Positions 39,792 through 45,678 of a stretch of 45,678 bases of DNA are shown in pieces (the first letter of the stretch is position 1; each line of letters opens with the position of its first letter). The DNA lies in assembly GCA_036493475.1 (NCBI GenBank), contig DASXPS010000070.1, positions 1 to 45,678 on the forward strand, in the 5' to 3' direction. Source of the stretch: Sporichthyaceae bacterium. Its GTDB lineage: Bacteria; Actinomycetota; Actinomycetes; Sporichthyales; Sporichthyaceae. The position numbers and the translations under genes are program-made. Below the pieces are notes generated by a model. It saw nothing but the letters and a program-made list of their open reading frames with translations, was not told the origin of the DNA and made no database searches.

Positions 39792-40448
39792 ATGCTGCAA
39801 CTGACCGATGTCCGTGCGACCCGACCGATGGTCGGCTCGGTGCTGGGCGCGGGTGGGGTAATTCTTGCGCTGTGGACGGTCTTTGTCCGGCACTCGCCGG
39901 ATGATCTGGACCGGGACATCTACGACGATCTGCGCGGCCGGGCCGGGTCCGGTACCGCTCGGTTCGCCGAGCGCCTGACCGGCATCGGCGATGGGGCGCC
40001 GCTGGTCGCCGTCCTCTGTGCGCTCGGGATTCTCGCCTTCCTGGCGCTGCGCTCCTGGCGGCCGTTGCTGACCAGCGGCGGCGCGGTGGCCCTCGGTGCG
40101 GTGATCTCCACGGTGGTGAAGCTGCTGGCCGACCGCGCCCGGCCGCCGGCATCGGGCTGGTTGATCGCCGACGCGAGTGGCAACTCCTTCCCGTCCGGGC
40201 ACACCACGGTCACCACCGCCGGCTACCTCGGACTCGCGGTCGGCGTGGCCGCGCTGCTGCGCAGTCAGTGGGCGCGCACCCTCATCGTGGCCACCGGTGC
40301 GGCCTTCGCCGTCGCCATCGGCTGGACCAGGGTCGAGCTCGGCGTGCACTGGCCGACCGACGTGGTGGCAGGCTGGACCGTGGGCATCATTGGGGTCCTG
40401 GTGGCCAACGCGGTCGTGCCGGCGCTGCCGCGAGCAGGCCACCGCTAA
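39792..40448 (+). CDS. PAP2-family membrane phosphatase
   Basis: 218 aa, about five transmembrane helices. The three phosphatase signature motifs are intact and in order: KLLADRARPP (K-x6-RP), PSGHT, and WTRVELGVHWPTD (R-x5-H-x3-D). A GGGGAG lies before ATG 39792. The active site faces the outer leaflet, so the likely substrates are phosphatidic acid, undecaprenyl pyrophosphate or phosphatidylglycerol phosphate; the sequence does not decide. Its TAA (40446-40448) is the first three bases of the next regulon site. Confidence 0.9.
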   Translation: MLQLTDVRATRPMVGSVLGAGGVILALWTVFVRHSPDDLDRDIYDDLRGRAGSGTARFAERLTGIGDGAPLVAVLCALGILAFLALRSWRPLLTSGGAVALGAVISTVVKLLADRARPPASGWLIADASGNSFPSGHTTVTTAGYLGLAVGVAALLRSQWARTLIVATGAAFAVAIGWTRVELGVHWPTDVVAGWTVGIIGVLVANAVVPALPRAGHR

Positions 40449-40478
40449 ATGATCTTCAAATGATCTTCGGCGGATAGT
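40446..40478 (+). promoter_or_regulatory. 11-bp direct-repeat promoter (site 6 of 8), before small secreted peptide 2
   Basis: TAAATG-atctt-CAAATG at 40446-40462, the five spacer bases atctt recurring after the second half-site; -10 GATAGT at 40473-40478 (offset 16). The site overlaps the PAP2 stop codon. Confidence 0.7.
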
Positions 40479-40529
40479 CCCCCCGGGGGATCACCGGGAC
40501 CCACGTCCCCTCGCGCCGTGGAGGACTCC

Positions 40530-40736
40530 ATGCATCCGCTGAACCGCTCTGCCGTCGCCGCCTGCCTCGGGTTGGCCTTCCTGGTGCTGCCGGCCACGGC
40601 TTCACACCCGGCCGTTCCCGTCACGCAATGCAACGCCGACCCCGGCATCGACGCCTCGAACGACCCGGTCCACTGCACCTATCAGCACCCGGTGCCCGAT
40701 CGAAAGTGGCGTTCGGCTCATCATCACCGCTGGTGA
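40530..40736 (+). CDS. Small secreted Cys/His peptide, family member 2
   Basis: 68 aa. ATG 40530 has GGAGG (40520-40524) five nt upstream; GTG 40518 is poorer. The signal peptide spans about residues 1-24 (AACLGLAFLVLPATA). The mature part keeps the family pattern with C-x14-C and ends PVPDRKWRSAHHHRW. Differences from member 1: Ala for Gly in CNAD, PGI before the second Asp, and no His directly after the second Cys. It shares the PDR-[HK]-W tail with member 1 but not with member 3. Exported, probably disulfide-bonded; function unknown. Confidence 0.8.
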   Translation: MHPLNRSAVAACLGLAFLVLPATASHPAVPVTQCNADPGIDASNDPVHCTYQHPVPDRKWRSAHHHRW

Positions 40737-40781
40737 CATTTCGCCGTTGGAATTTGTGTATTTCTCACGTCACCGAGCATT

Positions 40782-40809
40782 TGTGTGAAGAGAAAGTGTG
40801 AGCCATTTA
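40782..40809 (-). promoter_or_regulatory. Reverse-oriented array of three half-site-like 6-mers
   Basis: On the minus strand TAAATG-gctca-CACTTT-ctctt-CACACA, again at 11-bp period. No -10 follows on that strand, so it may be an auxiliary operator for the forward site 40848-40864 lying 39 bp away. The surrounding 40737-40850 is AT-rich for this genome. Confidence 0.4.
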
Positions 40810-40847
40810 CGAAAAAGGCGAAGACTTGTCGTATGGTTAGCGTCCGG

Positions 40848-40880
40848 TAAATGGTCTTCACACGCTCGCTTCTCCATATT
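40848..40880 (+). promoter_or_regulatory. 11-bp direct-repeat promoter (site 7 of 8), before small peptide 3 and COG4705-like paralogue 2
   Basis: TAAATG-gtctt-CACACG at 40848-40864, then -10 CATATT at 40875-40880 (offset 16). It drives the two-gene unit 40923-42083. Confidence 0.7.
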
Positions 40881-40922
40881 GGGAACCTGACCATCATCTC
40901 TCGACAGGGTGGGAGCAGGTTC

Positions 40923-41123
40923 GTGTATTCAATGAAGCGCTCTGTAATTGCGGTCGGCGTCGGTTTGGCTTTCGTCGTGGTCGGTGCCGGCGTCGGCAAC
41001 GCAGCAGTTGTCAGCCCGGCACCGAGCGCGGTGGTGAGCCAGTGCAACGGTGATCCTGGCTTCGATCCGTCCAACGATCCGATCCACTGCCACTCCCAGC
41101 ACCACCATCACTGGCATTTCTAG
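40923..41123 (+). CDS. Small secreted Cys/His peptide, family member 3
   Basis: 66 aa from GTG 40923, which has GGAG (40912-40915) seven nt upstream; ATG 40932, three codons later, would give 63 aa. Signal peptide VIAVGVGLAFVVVGAGVGNAA, then a short Pro/Ala linker and the family core: QCNGD...DPSNDPIHC with C-x14-C, then C-x3-H and a tail HHHHWHF. It lacks the PDR-x-W element of the other two. It is followed 12 nt later by a COG4705-like gene in the same unit, which suggests the peptide and the membrane protein act together. Confidence 0.8.
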   Translation: MYSMKRSVIAVGVGLAFVVVGAGVGNAAVVSPAPSAVVSQCNGDPGFDPSNDPIHCHSQHHHHWHF

Positions 41124-41135
41124 GGAGTGCGGCAA

Positions 41136-42083
41136 ATGACGACGACCGAGGCGGGCAATCGCACCACGACGCCGACTCATTATGTAATGCGGAAGCTGCC
41201 GCACGTGGCGCTGCTGTTCTGGGTTCTGAAGACGGTGGCCGTCACGCTCGGTGAAACGGCCGGCGATTTGTTCGGCATCACCTTCAAGTTGGGCTACGTG
41301 GCGACCGCGGCGGCCTTCGCCGTGTTCTTCGCCATCGTGGTCACACTGCAGGTGCGCGCCCGACGATTCCACGCCGCGTTGTTCTGGTCGGTAATTCTGG
41401 GCACCAGCCTGGTCGGCACTGAGATCTCCGATTTCCTGGACCGTGGGCCCGGCTCCGGCAGCGAGGCGAACGGCGTCGGCTACGGCTGGGGCATGCTGAT
41501 TCTGACCGCGGGTCTGGGCTTGGTCTTTGTGATCTGGCGGACGACCGGGCAGACCTACGACGTGGAGAACATCGCCACGCGCAAGGGCGAAATCCTTTAC
41601 TGGACCGCGATTCTGCTGTCGAACACGTTGGGCACCGCCAGCGGGGACTGGCTATCCGACGACACCGGTCTGGGCTTCCGCAATGCCTTCCTGGTGATCG
41701 CGGCGATCATGGCGGGAATCCTCGCGCTGCACTACCTGACCCGCATCAACGGCGTGGTGTTGTTCTGGATCGCGTTCGTGCTCACCCGCCCCCTCGGTGC
41801 CGCGGGTGGGGACTCGCTGACCAAGCCCACGTCCGAGGGCGGTCTCGGGTGGGGAACGGCCGGCGGCTCGGCCGCGCTGCTCGGCCTGCTGGTGCTGCTC
41901 GTCCTGATTCAAGCGGCGCACGTGCGGCGCAGCCCGCTCGGCTTCGTTCCGTTCCCGCGGCATCGGACCACCGGCGAACTGCAGACGCCGAACGGTGGGG
42001 TCGTGTTGGCGCACGGGCGTCGCTTCGAACATTTGGTCCCCGGCGTCCCGCACCAGCACGAGGAACTGCGGCGAGCGGGCTGA
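41136..42083 (+). CDS. COG4705-like polytopic membrane protein (paralogue 2)
   Basis: 315 aa. ATG 41136 has AGGGAG (41122-41127) eight nt upstream; GTG 41127 is three codons earlier. About eight helices carry the family motifs also seen in the protein at 35449: KLPHVALLFWVLKTV, TLGETAGDLF, NTLGTASGDW and TRPLGAAGGD. The C-terminal 60 residues are soluble and His-containing (FPRHRTTGEL, HGRRFEHLVPGVPHQH), unrelated to the C-terminal domain of paralogue 1. Co-transcribed with small peptide 3. Function unknown. Confidence 0.83.
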   Translation: MTTTEAGNRTTTPTHYVMRKLPHVALLFWVLKTVAVTLGETAGDLFGITFKLGYVATAAAFAVFFAIVVTLQVRARRFHAALFWSVILGTSLVGTEISDFLDRGPGSGSEANGVGYGWGMLILTAGLGLVFVIWRTTGQTYDVENIATRKGEILYWTAILLSNTLGTASGDWLSDDTGLGFRNAFLVIAAIMAGILALHYLTRINGVVLFWIAFVLTRPLGAAGGDSLTKPTSEGGLGWGTAGGSAALLGLLVLLVLIQAAHVRRSPLGFVPFPRHRTTGELQTPNGGVVLAHGRRFEHLVPGVPHQHEELRRAG

Positions 42084-42103
42084 ACCCCGCGGGGCGTACC
42101 GCA

Positions 42104-42139
42104 ACGTCGCCCCGGAAGTTGCCGCAACCGGGGCGACGT
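42104..42139. terminator. Bidirectional hairpin between COG4705-like gene 2 and the histidine kinase gene
   Basis: Perfect 12-bp arms 42104-42115 and 42128-42139, loop 12 nt, located between two convergent genes. Confidence 0.85.
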
Positions 42140-42213
42140 GCCCCCGCCCATGGGGTCAGTGCGGTGACGCACTTCCAGAGTGCGGGGCCCAGGATGTGAG
42201 GACGGTGTGCCCG

Positions 42214-43602
42214 TCACCCGTTCGGCCGGGCCATCGGCAGCGTGACAGTGACCACGGCGCCCGGACCGGGCATCCGGTTGCTCGCCGCGACTGTGCCGCC
42301 GTGCGCGCGCACCACCACCGCGACGATGGCCAAGCCCAACCCCGTGCTGGTGCTCGAGGTGCGCGCGGTCTGCGCGCGACGGAACCGGTCGAAGGCGTGC
42401 GGCAAGAACTCGGGCGGGAAGCCCGGCCCGGTGTCGGAAATCTCCAGGCACACGCTGCCCGCTGCGGCCGGGCGCAATGCCACACTCACCGCCCCACCCG
42501 GCGGGGTGTGGTCCAGGGCGTTGGACAGCAAGTTGTCCACCACCCGGCGCAGGGCCGGTGACTCGCCCTGCACCGGACACCCCGTGGGCAGCACCGCGCG
42601 CAGGTGCACGCCCTGCCGATCCGCGATGCCTTGCCGGCCGGTAACCGCGGCGGCCACCACCTCGCGCAGGTCGACCCGGTCGGACAGGTCGGGCACCAGC
42701 CGTTCCTCGGTGGCCAGCAGCAGCAGGTCCTCGGCGAGGTTGCGCAACCGTTCCACCTCGCTGCGGGTGGTGGCGATCGCCTCGCGCAGTTCCTCCGGGG
42801 TGCGGTGCGGGCGGTCGGCCAGTTCCAGCTCGGCGACCACGATGGCCAACGGGGTGCGCAGTTCGTGGCCGGCGTCGGCGACGAACTCGCGTTGCTGGGC
42901 AAGGGAGTGGTGTAAGCGGTCGAGTAGGTCGTTGAACGTAACGGCCAGGGCGTGCAGTTCGTCGCCGGTGGCCGGCTCGGTGAGGCGTGCCTCGACATCG
43001 CTCGCGCCCAGCGCCGCCGCCTCGGCGCGCATCCGCTCCACCGGGCGCAGAGCGGAAGCGGCAAGGAACCAGGTACCGCCGGCGATCAGCACCAATAGCG
43101 CGGGCAGCGCGACCGCCAGTACCGCCTCGATGCGGTCGCTGGCCTCATCGGTGGTCTCCCGGCCGACCCCGACCACCACGTGCCACACGCCGTCCTTGCG
43201 CGCCACTGTGTCCACCCGCAGTCGCAGTTCCTGACCGTTGACGTCGCGGTCGAGCAGCGCCGGGGTCTCGACGTCGACAATCGGCAGCACCGCCCGCACC
43301 CCGGCGGCCGCGGCTGATGGATCGCTGTACCGCACGCCACCGTCCGGGCCCAGCACCACGGCCAGCCCATCGGTGACCCGCCCGGTGCCCGGCTCGGCCG
43401 CCGCAGCCGGAAGGTCCGGCGACTCGGGTTCGTTGAGCGCCTGCAGGAATGGGGTGGCGCGAGCGGCCAATGTGGTGTCCAAGGTGGAATGCAGGTTGTT
43501 GTTGAGCGCCTGCACCGCGACCACGGCCCACACCCCGAACAGCCCGGTGGCGGCGAGCGTGTAGGTCACCACCAGCCGGGCGCGCAGGCCGCGCAGTTTC
43601 AC
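42214..43602 (-). CDS. Two-component sensor histidine kinase
   Basis: 462 aa. GTG 43602 overlaps the response-regulator stop (GTGA). TM1 lies near residues 11-30, an extracytoplasmic sensor of about 120 residues follows, then TM2 (about 153-180), HAMP, and the kinase core: H-box AGHELRTPLAI, N-box DNLLSNALDHTPPGG, G1 DTGPGFPPEF, F-box FDRFRRA and G2 GLGLAIV. The sensor has no Cys and is rich in Asp and Val. It should phosphorylate the regulator encoded just upstream. The signal is unknown; the regulon composition points to an envelope, metal or phosphate cue. Confidence 0.95.
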   Translation of the reverse strand: MKLRGLRARLVVTYTLAATGLFGVWAVVAVQALNNNLHSTLDTTLAARATPFLQALNEPESPDLPAAAAEPGTGRVTDGLAVVLGPDGGVRYSDPSAAAAGVRAVLPIVDVETPALLDRDVNGQELRLRVDTVARKDGVWHVVVGVGRETTDEASDRIEAVLAVALPALLVLIAGGTWFLAASALRPVERMRAEAAALGASDVEARLTEPATGDELHALAVTFNDLLDRLHHSLAQQREFVADAGHELRTPLAIVVAELELADRPHRTPEELREAIATTRSEVERLRNLAEDLLLLATEERLVPDLSDRVDLREVVAAAVTGRQGIADRQGVHLRAVLPTGCPVQGESPALRRVVDNLLSNALDHTPPGGAVSVALRPAAAGSVCLEISDTGPGFPPEFLPHAFDRFRRAQTARTSSTSTGLGLAIVAVVVRAHGGTVAASNRMPGPGAVVTVTLPMARPNG

Positions 43603-44282
43603 CCGGCGGCCCCGCTCGCGTCCAATCGGTAGCCGCTGCCGCGCAGTGTTTTCAGGTCGGACCGACCGAACGGCTTGTCGATCTTGCGGCGCAGGTAGCC
43701 CACGTATTGGTCGACGATGTTGCTGGCCGGGTCGAAGGCCATGTCCCAGACGTGCTCGAGGATCTGCGTGCGGGACAACACCTCACCCGGTCGGCGCATG
43801 AACAGCTCCAGCACCGCGAACTCCTTCGCGGTGAGCTTGAGGTCCTGACCCGCCCGGCCGGCCTTCTTGGTCACCGGGTCCAGCTGCAGGTCGCCGCAGG
43901 TCAATACAGTCGGGCGGGCGGGCGCGCCGCGGCGCAACAGCGCCTGCACCCGCGCCACCAGCTCGGCGAAGGCGAACGGCTTGAGCAGATAGTCATCGGC
44001 ACCCGCGTTCAACCCGGCCACCCGATCGGCCACCGTGCCGCGGGCAGTGAGCATCAGCACCGGCGACCAACGTCCGGCCTCGCGCAGACGACGACACACC
44101 TCAAATCCGTCCACACCGGGCAACATGCAGTCCAGCAGGACCACGTCGTAGTCGTACTCCGTGGCCATCCAGAGCCCGTCGCCACCATCGTGCGCAATAT
44201 CGACCGCGAAGCCCTCTTCCTCCAGCCCGCGACGGATGACCCCGGCCATCCGGATCGAGTCCTCGACGACGAGCACGCGCAC
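43599..44282 (-). CDS. OmpR/PhoB-family response regulator
   Basis: 227 aa if started at GTG 44282, giving VRVLVVEDS, the usual opening of the family; ATG 44300 adds six residues (MDHAQR) but lacks a ribosome-binding site and would lie upstream of the predicted -10. Receiver domain: acidic pair in VVEDS, phospho-acceptor Asp51 in LLDCMLPG, Thr in LMLTARG and Lys in YLLKPFAF. The winged-helix output domain has LTAKEFAVLELFMRRPGEV, ILEHVWD and VGYLRRKID. It is the best candidate to bind the 11-bp repeats in this region, one of which precedes its own gene. Confidence 0.94.
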   Translation of the reverse strand: MRVLVVEDSIRMAGVIRRGLEEEGFAVDIAHDGGDGLWMATEYDYDVVLLDCMLPGVDGFEVCRRLREAGRWSPVLMLTARGTVADRVAGLNAGADDYLLKPFAFAELVARVQALLRRGAPARPTVLTCGDLQLDPVTKKAGRAGQDLKLTAKEFAVLELFMRRPGEVLSRTQILEHVWDMAFDPASNIVDQYVGYLRRKIDKPFGRSDLKTLRGSGYRLDASGAAG

Positions 44283-44288
44283 CCGCTG

Positions 44289-44321
44289 AGCATGGTCCAT
44301 CCAACATGTGAGCCAGATGTG
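44289..44321 (-). promoter_or_regulatory. 11-bp direct-repeat promoter (site 8 of 8), before the two-component genes
   Basis: On the minus strand CACATC-tggct-CACATG (44321-44305), then CATGCT (44294-44289), 16 nt after the start of the second half-site. GTG 44282 lies 7 nt past this -10, so the message may be leaderless. Suggests autoregulation. Confidence 0.65.
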
Positions 44322-44429
44322 AGGGCACGCGTTGTGACCGGCCGGTTCAGTCTGACGGGTAATCAGATAGACGGGTTCCCGACTGCTCCCCATTGGGTAG
44401 CGATTGGGGCCCTGACCTGCACCGAAAGG

Positions 44430-44459
44430 TTGACCCAAGCAACAACTGATCGGGATAAC
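44430..44459 (+). promoter_or_regulatory. Possible promoter of the GDPD gene
   Basis: TTGACC at 44430-44435 and GATAAC at 44454-44459, spacer 18 nt. This gap (44324-44526) holds nothing else I can identify. Confidence 0.35.
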
Positions 44460-44526
44460 CGCCGGTGCGCCGGCTACGTCGAACCCGGCATGCGTCGGGT
44501 GGGGGCCCGTCGCCGCCTTTGGGGGA

Positions 44527-45636
44527 GTGTTGTTGCTGCGCGTTCGCGTGCGTCGGCTGGTCACCAGCGGCGCCCTGGTCGCCGGGCTGACCGTCTCGGG
44601 TCTGGCGTTGGCCACGGGTGAGGCGGCGGCTGTCTCGAAGAGCAAGATCCAGGTGGTGGCCCACCGCGGTGACAGCAATGACGCCCCGGAGGCCACGTTG
44701 GCCGCATTCGGCGACGCCATCCGCGACGGCGCAGACGCCATCGAGTTCGACATCAAGTTCACCTCCGACGGCGTGCCGGTCGCCATGCACGACCACACGG
44801 TGGACCGCACCACGGACGGCAAACAGTGCGACGGACTGGTCAGCAGCCTGACCTGGGCCGTGCTGCACATGTGCGATGCGGGCAGCTGGTTCGGCCACGC
44901 GTTCTCCGACGAACACGTACCGAGTGTGGACGAGGCGGTCACCTACATCGCCAAGCACTCCAAAACCACCAAAATCTATTTGCACATCAACTTTTCCGGG
45001 CTGACCGAGTCGCAGGCCAAGCGGCTGGTGAAGGTGGTCAAGGACGACCACCTGAACACCTCGCGGACCACCTACGTCGGCGAGAACGAGACCGAGATGA
45101 AGTACCTGAAGAAGGCCGGCGGCCACCGGCTCGGTCGTATGGTGCACACCGCCGCGGACTGGAAGCTGACCAAGTATCCGGTGCTGGTGCCCTACAGCGC
45201 GTACACCTCGGTGGTCAATGCGCACTACATCAAGAAGGCGGTCAAGCGCGGCCAATTGGTGCTGCCGGTGCAGGGGCATCCGCTGACGCTGGCTCAGATC
45301 GTGAACGACGGGGCGAACGGGGTCTACCTCAACAACCTGGAATCGGGACTGGAGTACTTGGGACGGCCCAAGCCCGCACCGGCTCCCAAACCCGCGCCGC
45401 CGGCCCCCAAACCGGCACCGGCACCGAGCACGCCCGCACCGCCGACCACGCTGCCGGCCGACCTGCCCGTCACCCCGCCGGCCGACCCACCCGTCACCCC
45501 GGCGGCCGACCCACCCGTCACGCCACCGGCCGACCCGCCCGTCGACCCGCCCGTCGACCCGCCGGCCGACCCCCCCGTCGACCCGCCGGCCGATCCACCT
45601 GCGACCACGCCGACCGACGGCGGAACGTCGCCCTGA
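44527..45636 (+). CDS. Secreted glycerophosphodiester phosphodiesterase-family protein with Pro/Asp-rich tail
   Basis: 369 aa; the start is uncertain between GTG 44527, TTG 44530/44533 and GTG 44548. Basic N-terminus and hydrophobic core form a signal peptide to about residue 35. The catalytic GDPD fold begins VVAHRGDSNDAPEATLAAF, with metal ligands in AIEFDIKFTSDG and the second His in MHDHTVDRTTDG. The domain ends near residue 277 and is about 240 aa, normal for the family. The remaining 90 residues are Pro-rich: first KPAPAPKPAPP, then PADPPV units, probably crossing the cell wall. It hydrolyses glycerophosphodiesters to glycerol-3-phosphate and an alcohol. It has no regulon-type repeat of its own on the plus strand. 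Confidence 0.88.
   Translation: MLLLRVRVRRLVTSGALVAGLTVSGLALATGEAAAVSKSKIQVVAHRGDSNDAPEATLAAFGDAIRDGADAIEFDIKFTSDGVPVAMHDHTVDRTTDGKQCDGLVSSLTWAVLHMCDAGSWFGHAFSDEHVPSVDEAVTYIAKHSKTTKIYLHINFSGLTESQAKRLVKVVKDDHLNTSRTTYVGENETEMKYLKKAGGHRLGRMVHTAADWKLTKYPVLVPYSAYTSVVNAHYIKKAVKRGQLVLPVQGHPLTLAQIVNDGANGVYLNNLESGLEYLGRPKPAPAPKPAPPAPKPAPAPSTPAPPTTLPADLPVTPPADPPVTPAADPPVTPPADPPVDPPVDPPADPPVDPPADPPATTPTDGGTSP
45451..45606 (+). repeat. In-frame repeats encoding PADPPV and PVDPP units
   Basis: Tandem degenerate units of about 15-30 nt coding for Pro-Ala-Asp-Pro-Pro-Val/Asp, in the tail of the GDPD gene. A low-complexity wall-spanner, not a CRISPR array. Confidence 0.75.
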
Positions 45637-45646
45637 TCCCCCTCGC

Positions 45647-45673
45647 CCGACGTCCGTCACACCCGGACGTCGG
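45647..45673 (+). terminator. Hairpin after the GDPD gene
   Basis: Perfect 10-bp arms 45647-45656 and 45664-45673, 7-nt loop, 10 nt after the stop codon. Confidence 0.82.
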
Positions 45674-45678
45674 TCGGC

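Noticed and set aside
45451-45606. Tandem repeats suggesting a CRISPR or satellite array
   Set aside because: The units are in frame, degenerate at third positions and encode a Pro/Asp-rich tail of a real gene; there are no spacers.

Overview
The window is GC-rich chromosomal DNA of an actinobacterium. The signs are uniformly high third-position GC, a menaquinone-linked 14-subunit complex I operon, KorAB, Sec and lipoprotein signals of actinobacterial type, and start/stop overlaps (ATGA, GTGA) between most operon genes. A Frankiales or Sporichthya-like lineage is my guess and was not tested. I see no rRNA, tRNA, CRISPR array, phage or transposase.

Layout. 1-1740: the 3' end of a low-complexity gene, a strong hairpin, and bioA, whose usable start codon is unclear. 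1853-4854: korAB, a 2-oxoacid:ferredoxin oxidoreductase. 5096-6133: a secreted protein with a Gly/Val/Thr repeat tail, followed by a large terminator. 6374-11383: three tandem secreted S33-family (tripeptidyl-aminopeptidase-like) hydrolases. 11387-12837: a small membrane protein and a PatB/MalY-type aminotransferase, then a frameshifted stub resembling the N-terminus of a cytochrome P450. 12950-13609: a lipoprotein. 13776-13893: a 62-nt near-copy of part of the aminotransferase gene next to a long palindrome. 13906-33918: the respiratory-quinone block. Its minus-strand genes are a polyprenyl diphosphate synthase, nuoA to nuoN, a geranylgeranyl-reductase-type flavoprotein and menG; a divergent isochorismate synthase gene (menF) completes it. 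33985-34704: an enoyl-CoA hydratase/isomerase.

34784-44321 is the most unusual part. Eight promoters within about 10 kb share one architecture: two 6-mers of consensus YAMAYS-N5-CAMAYS at an exact 11-bp period, followed by a -10 hexamer of form NANNNT that starts 15-16 nt after the start of the second 6-mer. Such a direct repeat in the -35 position is typical of OmpR/PhoB-family response regulators, and one copy lies in front of the OmpR-type two-component system encoded here. The other seven precede a 52-aa His/Trp/Arg-rich protein, two COG4705-like membrane proteins (one behind a small peptide gene), three small secreted peptides of a shared family with invariant C-x14-C spacing, a phosphoesterase-like lipoprotein and a PAP2 phosphatase. 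I infer a local envelope-stress, metal or phosphate regulon built around a small-peptide family I do not recognise. A PadR regulator with its own palindromic operator and membrane partner is embedded in the region. A secreted GDPD-family phosphodiesterase with a Pro/Asp-rich tail closes the window.
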